From: Actinomycetales bacterium
GTDB lineage: Bacteria > Actinomycetota > Actinomycetes > S36-B12 > UBA5976
Direction: 5' to 3'
DNA length: 64,000 nt
Assembly: GCA_018969715.1 (NCBI GenBank)
Contig: JAGWXT010000006.1
Span: 40,081-104,080, forward strand
Notes under the pieces: model-generated
Database searches by the model: none
What the model was told of the DNA's origin: nothing
Seen by the model: the letters and a program-made list of their open reading frames with translations, nothing else
Part shown: positions 26,357 to 35,857 of the stretch, piece after piece
Layout: each line of letters begins with the position of its first letter
How positions within the stretch are numbered: position 1 is the first letter of the stretch
Position numbers and translations under genes: made by a program

Positions 26357-28084
26357 TCAGTCCGGCTGGTAGTCCAAGCCGGGCAAGGCTGCCATCAGTC
26401 GCTCGGTGGCCTGTGGTGTCCAGCCGGGCGGGTTCACCGTCTGGGCGATCGCCGGCCCGGTTTCGGCTGTGTAGTTGTGGGCGACCTCCGCCGGGCCGCC
26501 GCCGACGATGAGATCCATCCCCACCTGCAGACCGGTCACGAGGGGGAACCACCGCATGTGCACATCGACGCCCGGGCCCAGCGGTGGTGAGAGCCAGTCG
26601 GGTTTGCGGATGAACAGGCTGGGCGTCCAGTACACGACCGGATCATTGGGATGGGCGACGAACGTGATCCGCGGCCCCGTCGCCGGCGACGCCGTGAGTA
26701 CCTCGGCGGTTGACGTGAAGACCTGGGCCACGGTTCCATCGCCGATGACCGGCTGCCAGGCCGGACCCCCGGTCCGATTCGCCTGATACGACCGCCACAG
26801 CACCGACTCCGCTGGGGGTCCCACCCAGATGATGCGGCTGATGGGGTCGGTGACCGTCAGCGGGGGCTCATCGGCCTGCCAAGCGGCTTGGGTACCGAAG
26901 GAGCCCAGCGACTCCCCGAACAGGATCAACTGCGGACGGGAGTCAGCGGGCTTGGCCTGCCACGCACGCAGGACCGTGTCGATGAGGGCGCGATTCTGCT
27001 CGGTGGTGCTGCGGGAGTCCAGCAGGAAGCCGATCCAGCTGGGCACCGCCGAGTACTGGGCGGTCACCGTTGTCACGTCACCCCCAGTCACGATCTCCAG
27101 GGCATTCGCGGCATCCGGGTCCACCCAGCCGGTACCGGTGACGCCGACGATGGCGAGATACTCCCGCGACCATGCGGAGACCCGGTCGAGTTCGGCAACG
27201 GCGAGGTCACTGCGCTCCTGCGGGGTGCGGCCCTGCTGCATGCCGACGTAGATCCGCACCGGGGCCACGGCCGGTGAACCGGAGATCTCGCTGATGTCGG
27301 CGGGGGTCATCGGGTTATCAACGAAGAAGCGGCCCTGACGCCCGAGGGTCTCCCATCCGAGTGGGCTGCCCGGGCTGCCCGAGTTTCCCGCTGCTGCGGC
27401 CGGCACCTGCCCCTCGGTGCTCTCATTCGTCGCGGCATAGGAGGCGATCACCCCCATCAGCGCGCCATGGACGATGAGGTAGCCGACCAGCACCAGCACC
27501 CCGGCGGCAATTGCCTGACCGATCCAGCCCCGGCCGGGCCTGCGCAGTGGCCCCAGGTGCGACAGGACCCGGCCGAGCCAGCCGCTGAGGAGCCGGATGG
27601 TCCGACCGATCAGCAGGAACAGCCCGGCCAGTACCGCTGTGCCGCCGAGGACTGCGAACGTTGACGGCAGTGGATGCGGCATGGCGAGTGCCGACTGCTG
27701 CTCTGCCTGCCAGGTGACCGCGATCGGGGTGAACGCCACGGCGGGCAGCCATGCCAGCACCGGCACAACGAAGCGCAGTCTGCGCCAGCGGGTCCCCTGC
27801 GGTGGGCCGTCCATTGCCCGCCCGAGCGGCGCCGGGCTGATCCGGCGGCAGATGGCCGTGACCAGCCATTGAGCGGTGGCGCCGATCGCGTACCACAGCA
27901 CAGTGCCCAGGGCCGTGAGCGCAATGAGGAACAGCAGGGGTCGGGGCAGCAGGGACGGGGTGAGTCCCGCGAGGTAGCCGAAGGCGGCCACTGTCAGCCC
28001 CACCCAGGAGAGGGGACGCAGGAGGGCAGACCGCTGGCGGGCCACTAGCGGGCGCCCCTCATGGCGTGGGCGGCGGCGGCGCAT
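26357..28084 (-). CDS. Membrane alpha/beta-hydrolase (Abhydrolase_9 / DUF2319-like)
   Basis: N-terminal TM helices then GRFFVDNPMTPADISEISG..., PRIYVGMQQGRTPQERSDLAVAELDR, LILFGESLGSFGTQAAW (GxSxG). Confidence 0.8.
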   Translation of the reverse strand: MRRRRPRHEGRPLVARQRSALLRPLSWVGLTVAAFGYLAGLTPSLLPRPLLFLIALTALGTVLWYAIGATAQWLVTAICRRISPAPLGRAMDGPPQGTRWRRLRFVVPVLAWLPAVAFTPIAVTWQAEQQSALAMPHPLPSTFAVLGGTAVLAGLFLLIGRTIRLLSGWLGRVLSHLGPLRRPGRGWIGQAIAAGVLVLVGYLIVHGALMGVIASYAATNESTEGQVPAAAAGNSGSPGSPLGWETLGRQGRFFVDNPMTPADISEISGSPAVAPVRIYVGMQQGRTPQERSDLAVAELDRVSAWSREYLAIVGVTGTGWVDPDAANALEIVTGGDVTTVTAQYSAVPSWIGFLLDSRSTTEQNRALIDTVLRAWQAKPADSRPQLILFGESLGSFGTQAAWQADEPPLTVTDPISRIIWVGPPAESVLWRSYQANRTGGPAWQPVIGDGTVAQVFTSTAEVLTASPATGPRITFVAHPNDPVVYWTPSLFIRKPDWLSPPLGPGVDVHMRWFPLVTGLQVGMDLIVGGGPAEVAHNYTAETGPAIAQTVNPPGWTPQATERLMAALPGLDYQPD

Positions 28085-28820
28085 CCGACGGGACCGGCGT
28101 CCCGGGCTCGACTGGTCGCCGGCGACGCATGATCAGGAGGAAGGCCAGCACCATCCCCGCCGCGATGACCACCCCCAGGCCGATGAGCAGGGCGGCGAGG
28201 TTGGGGCTGCGGTCGATGCCGGAGGTGACGGTGACCGTGAATGCCTCCTCGATCGGCGCCCGGATGCGCACCGTCCGCTCATCCACCTCCGTGACATTGG
28301 GTCCGGTGACCGAGGTGATGTCGCCGGGGAAGGCTGCCGTGATGTCGACGTCACCGAAGCTGACACCCAGGTCAAATGAGTCATCGTCATCGGCCTGAGC
28401 CGCCGCTTCACCATTGTCGTAGCGGAACGTCACCGAGTCGTCGCTGGTGGTGATGACCCACAGCCCCTCGGGGTCGGTGAACTCCGCCTTGCGGAAGGCG
28501 CACACCACCGCGTAGGTGCTGCCGTCCTCTTCGACCTCGCAGCCATCGCCGGCGATCAGCGAGGTATTGGTGTCGGCGAACTGGCCGGTTTCGACCTCGG
28601 CCCGCAGTTCCTCGGCGCTGGACACCCCCAGCAGGGCGGCAGCCTGCTCCGCGATGGCGAAGCGGACGGTGCCGGTGCCGCGACCGCCGCTGTCGATGTC
28701 GACCGCCGCGGTCAGGTCCACACAGCCGGCCAGCGGGAGGATCAGCAGCGCCGCGACAGCGGATCCCAGTGCCCGCGGCAGGGAGCGTCGGTCTGCGGTG
28801 AAGCGGGAGCCAGTGCCCAC
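28059..28820 (-). CDS. LppM-like lipoprotein with C-terminal TM
   Basis: Lipobox LPLAGC; VDLTAAVDIDSGGRGTGTVRFAIAEQAAALLG; C-terminal TM and basic tail. Confidence 0.75.
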   Translation of the reverse strand: MGTGSRFTADRRSLPRALGSAVAALLILPLAGCVDLTAAVDIDSGGRGTGTVRFAIAEQAAALLGVSSAEELRAEVETGQFADTNTSLIAGDGCEVEEDGSTYAVVCAFRKAEFTDPEGLWVITTSDDSVTFRYDNGEAAAQADDDDSFDLGVSFGDVDITAAFPGDITSVTGPNVTEVDERTVRIRAPIEEAFTVTVTSGIDRSPNLAALLIGLGVVIAAGMVLAFLLIMRRRRPVEPGTPVPSDAPPPPTP

Positions 28821-28971
28821 GATGTGCAGGCTAGCGAGGTTCCCATCGGTGGGTCAACCGCTGGCGACGGTGGAGCGGTGGCCGCAGCGCCAGCGGCGCG
28901 GCGATGTCAGGGGTGCTCTCTAGCGTGCCGTGCATGACATGTGTGACACGGTGGCGGGCTGCTGACCTGCC

Positions 28972-29100
28972 ATGGCAACTGCGATGAGCTCCGGGCAGCG
29001 GGGCGATGACTGTCTCACCACCCTGCTCGCCGGGGTCGTGGGACTGGTGGTGCTGGGCAGCCTGCTGATCCTGCTGCTGAGCGCTGTCTTCGGATCCTGA
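28972..29100 (+). CDS. Small single-TM protein (42 aa), unannotated-size ORF
   Basis: ATG...TGA reads MATAMSSGQRGDDCLTTLLAGVVGLVVLGSLLILLLSAVFGS*; below the ORF track cutoff. Confidence 0.45.
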   Translation: MATAMSSGQRGDDCLTTLLAGVVGLVVLGSLLILLLSAVFGS

Positions 29101-29168
29101 TTCCGTCCCGCTCCTGCCTCTGCCGTCCGGCGACCCTGGCCCAGTACCCGGCCCCTAGGCTGCCAGCC

Positions 29169-30692
29169 GTGACGGCGGGCCGACAGCGAGCGATCCTCAT
29201 GGTGCTCTCAGCGGCCCTTGCCCTGATCGCACTGGACAACACCATCCTCAACGTCGCGCTGCCGAGCCTGCAACAGGACCTCGCGGCAAGCACTGAGGAG
29301 CTGCAGTGGGTGGTCGACGCCTACTCGGTGCTCTTCGCCGGCACCCTGCTGCTCTCGGGCGCATTGGGAGACCGGTTCGGTCGTCGCCGGATCCTCGTCC
29401 TTGGCCTGTTGGTCTTCGCCGGGGGTTCGCTGGCGGCCGGCCTTGCCCCCGATGCGACGAACCTGATCGTCAGCCGCGCGGTCATGGGCATAGGCGGCGC
29501 CCTCATCATGCCCGCCACGCTGTCGCTGTTGGTTGCGACATTTCCACTGGCACCGCAGCGGGCGCGGGCCATCGGCATCTGGACGGCGGTTGCGGGAGTC
29601 GGCGTGGCCATCGGTCCCATCGCCGGTGGCCTGCTGCTCGAGCACTTCACGTGGCATGCCATCTTCTTCGTCAATCCACCGCTGATGGCTGTGGTGCTCA
29701 TCGCAACCCTGCTCCTGATCCCCGAGTCCGCCGATCCCAGCCGGCCTCGCCTTGATCTGCTGGGCGGGGTGCTGGTCTCCACTGGACTGATCTGCCTGGT
29801 TGTCACGATCGTTGAGTTGCCCGGTTCGGGACTCACCCCGGTCACCCTCCTGAGCGGGCTGGCCACGGTGATCCTGCTGGGAGGGTTCATCGGATGGGAG
29901 CGCCGGGCGCCGCGACCACTGCTGCCGCTTGCGCTCTTCGGTCAGCGCGCATTCGCCATCGGAGTGCTGACCGTTGCACTGGTCTACTTCGCGCTGATGG
30001 GGGCAATGTTCGTCCTGCCCCAGTACCTGCAACTGGTGCTGGGGATGTCCCCGCTCGCCGCCGGCCTCGCCATCGTGCCGGGTGCTGCGGGCCTCCTCGT
30101 CTCAGCACCCCTCAGCCCGCTCCTCGCCCAGCGTTGGGGGGCGCGACGACTGGTGGTCATCGGACTGCTCATCGTCGCGGCGGCCCTGCTCCTGGCCAGC
30201 CGGTTCAATGCCACAACCGGCCTGATCGCCATCGGACCGGTGCTTGGGATGCTCGGCGCGGGGATGGGGCTGGCGCTGCCGCAGGCGACGAACGCCGTAC
30301 TGGCCTGCGTTCCCCGCGCTCGCGCCGGGATGGGTTCGGCGGTCAACGATGCCGCCGCCGAACTGGGTGGCTCCCTGGGTGTGGCGATCCTCGGCTCCAT
30401 CCTCGGCGTCGCCTACCTCACTCGGGTCGATGGCGCCATCGCGGCCGCTGCCGGTCGGCTTGCGGAGGTGCCCGCAACGGTCCTTGACGCCATCCGTGAG
30501 TCGCTGGCAACCGCGAGCCTGGTCGTGCCGCAACTCCCGCCAGACCTCATTGAACCGGCGAGGGAGGCTGTTGGTACCGCCTACCTCGCCGGCATGGGAG
30601 GGGCAATGGTCGCCGGCGCGGGGTTGGCGCTGCTCGCGGCGGCACTGGTCGGCTCGCTCTTCCCGCGGCGGGTGGATACCGTTGCCGAATGA
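29169..30692 (+). CDS. MFS transporter, DHA2 (EmrB/QacA) family
   Basis: LALIALDNTILNVALPSLQQDL, GALGDRFGRRRILVLGL, 14-TM-like length (507 aa). Confidence 0.88.
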   Translation: MTAGRQRAILMVLSAALALIALDNTILNVALPSLQQDLAASTEELQWVVDAYSVLFAGTLLLSGALGDRFGRRRILVLGLLVFAGGSLAAGLAPDATNLIVSRAVMGIGGALIMPATLSLLVATFPLAPQRARAIGIWTAVAGVGVAIGPIAGGLLLEHFTWHAIFFVNPPLMAVVLIATLLLIPESADPSRPRLDLLGGVLVSTGLICLVVTIVELPGSGLTPVTLLSGLATVILLGGFIGWERRAPRPLLPLALFGQRAFAIGVLTVALVYFALMGAMFVLPQYLQLVLGMSPLAAGLAIVPGAAGLLVSAPLSPLLAQRWGARRLVVIGLLIVAAALLLASRFNATTGLIAIGPVLGMLGAGMGLALPQATNAVLACVPRARAGMGSAVNDAAAELGGSLGVAILGSILGVAYLTRVDGAIAAAAGRLAEVPATVLDAIRESLATASLVVPQLPPDLIEPAREAVGTAYLAGMGGAMVAGAGLALLAAALVGSLFPRRVDTVAE

Positions 30693-31108
30693 GTGGTGAA
30701 CGCCCGTTGTCGGTCGTGCCAGGTGGCCCGCTCGCCAGCCTTCGCGGCGACTGGAATGGGCGCGCACGCGGCTACCTCATTCTTGCGGCGCTGGGCCTGA
30801 TCGGAACGTGGTGGTTCAACGCGCGGACCTTCGGGGAGATCGGCTTCTTTGCGGGCTGGCCCTGGCCGCCGGGTGTGCTGTCGATAACCGTCGACCTGCT
30901 CATCGTGGCGATCGCCGGGTGCATCTTCATCATCGTGGAATCGCAGCGCCTGGGGATGCGTCACGCCTGGGTCTTCGTCCTCGGCTCCCTCGTTACTGCC
31001 ATCGCGTTCACGTTCCCACTGTTCCTCGCATTCCGTGAGCGGCACCTCAGTCACGTGCAGTGTGACGCATGTCAGGCGAGGGCCGACGGTCACGGTCGCT
31101 CATCGTGA
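30689..31108 (+). CDS. DUF2834-like membrane protein
   Basis: GTWWFNARTFGEIGFF... LSITVDLLIVAIAGCIFIIVESQRLGMRHAWVFV. Confidence 0.65.
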   Translation: MSGERPLSVVPGGPLASLRGDWNGRARGYLILAALGLIGTWWFNARTFGEIGFFAGWPWPPGVLSITVDLLIVAIAGCIFIIVESQRLGMRHAWVFVLGSLVTAIAFTFPLFLAFRERHLSHVQCDACQARADGHGRSS

Positions 31109-31136
31109 CGCCGACTGACTGCTAGCCTCCCTCACC

Positions 31137-31688
31137 ATGTCGGTACCCATTGACTCCTCGTGGTGGTCCCCGCGATGGACCCCCCGGCGAACCGCGAGAT
31201 CGGTCGCCCGGACCATCGGTGGGACGGTCGCAGTGCTCGGGTTGACCGGGGCGCTCATCGGATGCGGTGCGCAGGGGCCAGGGGTGTCCCCGGCAGCGGA
31301 CGCCCAGGTGGATGGCGTTCGCCAGCTCATCGAATTGGACTACGGACCTTGGCAGTTGGCCGATGTCCGGGTCGGTGAAGAGGTCGATGTGACGGTCGAG
31401 GTTGAGGACCCGCGCATCTACCTTGAGGTGTGCTCAGGCGACCCCGAGGTCCCGGGCTGGGTCGAGGTGGAGTTCCTCGATGCACAGGGGGAGCCGATTG
31501 CTGGTCCCGAGGGGGCGCTGATCTGGCGGTGGGACTATGAACCGGGAACCGATGACGCCCACCCGCAGGGGTGCAATATCGGCCTCGATGGGATCTCATT
31601 GGCTGAGCAGTTCCCCGGGGTGAACCGTGTGCGGATCACGGAGATCTCCGGGGTGCCGACGAAGTCGGCAACCGTGACGGTCTTCTGA
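31137..31688 (+). CDS. Predicted lipoprotein, unknown function
   Basis: Lipobox-like LTGALIGCGAQ; 183 aa. Confidence 0.7.
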   Translation: MSVPIDSSWWSPRWTPRRTARSVARTIGGTVAVLGLTGALIGCGAQGPGVSPAADAQVDGVRQLIELDYGPWQLADVRVGEEVDVTVEVEDPRIYLEVCSGDPEVPGWVEVEFLDAQGEPIAGPEGALIWRWDYEPGTDDAHPQGCNIGLDGISLAEQFPGVNRVRITEISGVPTKSATVTVF

Positions 31689-31695
31689 CCGCTCA

Positions 31696-32469
31696 GTGGA
31701 CCTGCTCACCAGCCCCTCGGTTATCGCCCTGGCGCTGGTGGGGGCCCTCATCGTCGGAGCTTCCAAGGCGGCAATCCCCGGCGCGGGGGTGCTCTCCGTT
31801 GGCCTGTTTGCCCTCGCCTTCCCGCCCCGGGAGTCCGTCGGCATCGCCCTGCCACTGCTGATCGCCGGCGACGTCGTTGCGCTGTCGTTCTATCGCCGGG
31901 CCGCCGACTGGGCCCTGCTCATCCGACTGCTGCCCGGCATGGCGGTGGGGGTGGTTGCCGGCTACCTGGTGGTGCGGTTTGCCAACGATCGGACGGTGGC
32001 CCTCATCATCGCCGGCATGATCGTTCTGTCGTCGCTGTACGAGCTGGCCACTCGGAGGAGTGGACGACGTCAACCGGTGCCGCCTGACCCAGCCCGTCCG
32101 CGCACGCGGGTGATCGCGACGCTCAGCGGCGTCGCGGCCGGTGGCTCCTCGATGATCGCCAATGCGGGCGGCCCGGCCTTGACGCTCTACCTCGTCTACC
32201 GCGGACTGGCGACGCGAGCCTTCCTCGGCACATCGGCGTGGTTCTTCTTCGTGGTCAACCTCGGGAAACTGCCCTTCAGCGTCAATCTCGGCCTCGTGAC
32301 GGTCGCGTCCCTCCAAGTGGGGTTGATCCTCCTTCCCGCGATGCTCATCGGTGCCTGGGGGGGTCGACGGATGATCCTCCGGCTGAGTCAGCAGGCCTTC
32401 GAGTCGGTCACGCTCACCGCCTCCCTTGTGGCAGGCGTGTTCCTGCTGATCCTCATCCTGTTGCGGTGA
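31696..32469 (+). CDS. TauE/SafE family sulfite exporter-like permease
   Basis: IVGASKAAIPGAGVLSVGLFALAFPPRESVGIALPLLIAGDVVALSFYRR. Confidence 0.85.
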   Translation: MDLLTSPSVIALALVGALIVGASKAAIPGAGVLSVGLFALAFPPRESVGIALPLLIAGDVVALSFYRRAADWALLIRLLPGMAVGVVAGYLVVRFANDRTVALIIAGMIVLSSLYELATRRSGRRQPVPPDPARPRTRVIATLSGVAAGGSSMIANAGGPALTLYLVYRGLATRAFLGTSAWFFFVVNLGKLPFSVNLGLVTVASLQVGLILLPAMLIGAWGGRRMILRLSQQAFESVTLTASLVAGVFLLILILLR

Positions 32470-32556
32470 ACGGTCGACCGGACCCGCATCGGCTCGCAGT
32501 GGGGTATCCCGCGCCCGCGTGATCCGGCACCCGGCTCCCGGAGATAATGCGGCACT

Positions 32557-33531
32557 GTGATCGTTGACGATGCCGTCTACATCGATGGCCGACGCTCCCC
32601 CAGTCACCTGGAGCCGATTCGGCTGCACCATGAGGGCCCCTGTGCTCGCCACCCCTTCTCATGGGTGGGTGTGGTCGACCCCACCCTGCCGGAGATGGCG
32701 GCCTACCAGACGCGATTCCGACTCAGCGACCTTGTCCTCGAGGATGCAGCAACGACGGGTCATCGACCGAAACTTGACCTCGCCGATGACAGTGCCGTCC
32801 TGCTGCTGCGAACGGTCGACTATGACGCCGGACAGCGGGAGATCATCGTCGGCGAGATGGCACTGGTCTTCAGCTGCTGCTTCATCCTCTCGGTTCGACA
32901 TGGCGAGGCGATGCCGCTGCAGAGCCTGCGGCGGGATCTCGAAGCGCACCCGGAACGCCTCCAGGGAGGGGTCGCGAGCGTTGTGCACGAGATCGTGGAC
33001 CGCATTGTTGACCAGTACGGGCGCGTCTGCTCTCGACTGCAGCAGGATGTGGCGGACGTGGAGGCGTCCGTCTTCGATGAGCGACGGCCCGATATCGCCA
33101 CCCGGCTCTACTTCGTCAAGCGCGAGATCAGCGAGTTCCGGCGGGCGCTGCTGCCGCTGCGCTCGCCACTGGAGCGGATCGTTGCCGGTGACGTTGTCTT
33201 CCTACCCGAGGCGGCCCGGCCGTTGTTCTCTGACGTTCTCGACCATCTGGAGCGCACCCTCGATGAGGCCGCCCTCCTTGATGAACTGGTCGTCTCCGCG
33301 ATGCAGGCGAACTTCGCCCTCGTGGGGGTCCAGCAGAACTCCGACATGCGCAAGATCTCGGCGTGGATCGCCATCGCTGCGGTGCCGACGGTGATCGCGG
33401 CGATCTACGGGATGAACTTTGCGAATATGCCCGAACTGGACTCCCCCCTCGGCTACCCCTTGGCACTGGCGGTCATGGGTGCTGCGGCCGTGACGATCTA
33501 CCTGCTAATGCGTCGCAGTCGCTGGCTTTGA
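32557..33531 (+). CDS. CorA-family Mg2+/Co2+ transporter
   Basis: C-terminal IAAIYGMNFANMPELDSPLGYPLAL (GMN motif) and two TMs. Confidence 0.9.
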   Translation: MIVDDAVYIDGRRSPSHLEPIRLHHEGPCARHPFSWVGVVDPTLPEMAAYQTRFRLSDLVLEDAATTGHRPKLDLADDSAVLLLRTVDYDAGQREIIVGEMALVFSCCFILSVRHGEAMPLQSLRRDLEAHPERLQGGVASVVHEIVDRIVDQYGRVCSRLQQDVADVEASVFDERRPDIATRLYFVKREISEFRRALLPLRSPLERIVAGDVVFLPEAARPLFSDVLDHLERTLDEAALLDELVVSAMQANFALVGVQQNSDMRKISAWIAIAAVPTVIAAIYGMNFANMPELDSPLGYPLALAVMGAAAVTIYLLMRRSRWL

Positions 33532-33766
33532 GCCACCCCGCTGTGATGTGCAGCTGACGGTCACCCGTCGTCGACTGTTCACCTGTCGCTCACCTTCCCC
33601 GGTGCCGGTTGCTGTCGGTCGTCGGCTATTCATCCGCTGCTTGCGTTGGCGTCGCTCAACAGTCAGCCATGCCCGCGATGCTGCGCGGGGAGTTGCATGC
33701 CCCCGCTTTTTCGAGCCACCCCGTCCCTTGCCTTGATCCCTTTTCCTCATTGCGAAGGAGCCCACT

Positions 33767-35761
33767 GTGCGACAGCACACACGCATCGCCGCAGGTGTCG
33801 CGGCCGCAGTTGCGCTTGCCCTCACGGGCCTTGCGCTGCCGCAGGCCGGCGCGGCCGACAACCGCGTCACCCTCACACTGCTGCACAACAACGATGGTGA
33901 GTCGAAGCTGCTGCCCCAGACCCTGCGTTCCGGTGCTACCTCCTACCTGTACGGCGGTGCTGCCGCATTCAAGGCGGTCGCCGTCCGCGAGAAGCAGCAG
34001 GCCCGCAGCCTGGCGAACAACAGCGTCATCATGGTGTACGCCGGCGACTCGTTCCTCGCCAGCCGCACACTGATCTGCTCGGAGCCTTCCGACCCCAAGT
34101 CCACCGCAACCGTCTGGGATGCTGCGGCCCAGAAGGAGATCGGCTACGACGCGCACATCCTCGGCAATCACGAGTTCGACTACGGCACGCCGTTCCTTCG
34201 CCGGTACATCAACGCCTTTGCTGAGAAGGGCGCACCGGTTGCGCAGCCCTTCCTCTCCGGCAACCTCGACTACCGCAACGACCCCAACCTGCGCGATCTC
34301 GTTCCCACGCCGCGCACGCTCGACAGCACGGCGATCACCCCGGGCAAGATCCTTGGCCAGTCCATGATCTACACGGATCCGAAGTCCGGCCAGCGGTTCG
34401 GCATCGTTTCGGCGATCACGCCGACCCTGCAGACCATCTCCTCGCCGCTGCCGACGACGGTCACGACCCCCGATCTCGGGCAGGTTGCCAACCTCGTCCA
34501 GAAGCAGGTGAATGGCCTGCAGAAGAAGGGGATCAACAAGATCATCCTCGTCAGCCACCTGCAGAACACGGCCAACGACAAGGCACTGCTCGCGCAGCTG
34601 ACTGGGGTTGACGTGGCAGTGGCCGGTGGTGGGGATGAACTGCTGGCCAGCCCGGACGTGGCGCTCGACCGGCAGGTGCTGCCCGGCGCCACCGCCCCCG
34701 TGGGCAACTACCCCGAGCTCGTGACCGACAAGTCCGGGACCGGCGTCCCCCTCGTCACTGCGCCCGGCGACTACGCCTACCTCGGGCGCATCGACCTGGA
34801 GTTCACCCCGCAAGGGCGACTGGTCGGGTGGAACAAGGAGACCTCCTTCCCCCGGCGCGTGGTCGTTCAGGATGGACGCTCCGGACTGCTCGGCATCGCC
34901 GATGCCGTCCTGCCGAATGTCGACATCTACACCGACGTCCAGCAGGCATTGGAGACGGGCTGCCTGGCGGCTCAGAACCGTCCCTTCGCCAACAGCGCGG
35001 TGGTGTTCAACACATCGCGTGGGACCGCGACCGCACCCGGCGTGCGCACAGCTGAGACCAACGGTGGAAACTTGGTTGCTGACGCCTTCCTCAGCGCGTA
35101 CAACAGCAAGCGCGGTGAGGCGGGACTGCCGGCGGCCAGTGCGACGAACCCGGTCGTGGCGGTCACCAACGGCGGTGGGATCCGCATCAACACCCTGCCG
35201 GCCACGGGCTCCGCTGGCGACATCACCCGCGGCATGACCTTCGACCTGCTGCCCTTCGACAACCGGATCACGGTCGTCGCTGATCTCACCTCGGCGCAGC
35301 TGAAGGAGATCTTCGAGCGGTCATGTTCGACCGGTCCGGCGTCGGCCGGTGGCCAGTTCCTCCAGGTGTCGGGTCTGAAGGTGACCTGTTCGAGTGGTGC
35401 GACGGCACAGGTGGTGACCAACCCCTCCGGCGAGCGGACGGCCGGCACGGTGACCGTGCCGGGCAGCCGTGTTCGCACGATCACCCTCGACGACGGCACT
35501 CCGATCGTCACCAACGGCGTGCCGGTGGCCAGCGCCCCGGTGGTGGATCTGGTGACGAACTCCTTCACCGCCGCCGGCGGGGACAACTACCCCACGCTGG
35601 AGAGTGCGGCGCGGAAGACCAACCTCGGCATCAGCTATGAGCAGGCCCTGTACGACTACCTGCTCGGCTTCCCCAAGGCGGCCTCCGGGCTGCCGACGGT
35701 GCCGGCAACCGATGCTCGCTACACCCCGGGAGTGAACACCCGCTTCTTCTGGGTCTCCTGA
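33767..35761 (+). CDS. Secreted bifunctional metallophosphatase / 5'-nucleotidase
   Basis: Signal peptide; VMVYAGDSFLASR, LGNHEFDYG, VAVTNGGGIRINTLPATGSAGDITRGMTFDLLPFDNRI. Confidence 0.88.
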   Translation: MRQHTRIAAGVAAAVALALTGLALPQAGAADNRVTLTLLHNNDGESKLLPQTLRSGATSYLYGGAAAFKAVAVREKQQARSLANNSVIMVYAGDSFLASRTLICSEPSDPKSTATVWDAAAQKEIGYDAHILGNHEFDYGTPFLRRYINAFAEKGAPVAQPFLSGNLDYRNDPNLRDLVPTPRTLDSTAITPGKILGQSMIYTDPKSGQRFGIVSAITPTLQTISSPLPTTVTTPDLGQVANLVQKQVNGLQKKGINKIILVSHLQNTANDKALLAQLTGVDVAVAGGGDELLASPDVALDRQVLPGATAPVGNYPELVTDKSGTGVPLVTAPGDYAYLGRIDLEFTPQGRLVGWNKETSFPRRVVVQDGRSGLLGIADAVLPNVDIYTDVQQALETGCLAAQNRPFANSAVVFNTSRGTATAPGVRTAETNGGNLVADAFLSAYNSKRGEAGLPAASATNPVVAVTNGGGIRINTLPATGSAGDITRGMTFDLLPFDNRITVVADLTSAQLKEIFERSCSTGPASAGGQFLQVSGLKVTCSSGATAQVVTNPSGERTAGTVTVPGSRVRTITLDDGTPIVTNGVPVASAPVVDLVTNSFTAAGGDNYPTLESAARKTNLGISYEQALYDYLLGFPKAASGLPTVPATDARYTPGVNTRFFWVS

Positions 35762-35772
35762 CCACGATTCAA

Positions 35773-35814
35773 CTCGGCCGCTCGGGTGGTGTCCACGCCA
35801 CCCGAGCGGCCGAG
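35773..35814 (+). terminator. Long GC-rich stem-loop after nucleotidase gene
   Basis: CTCGGCCGCTCGGGTGG-TGTCCACG-CCACCCGAGCGGCCGAG, perfect 17-bp stem; no U-tract. Confidence 0.75.
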
Positions 35815-35857
35815 CCGTCGGTGCTGTCGGCAGGGCCAGGCGGATTAGGCTGCGCAA

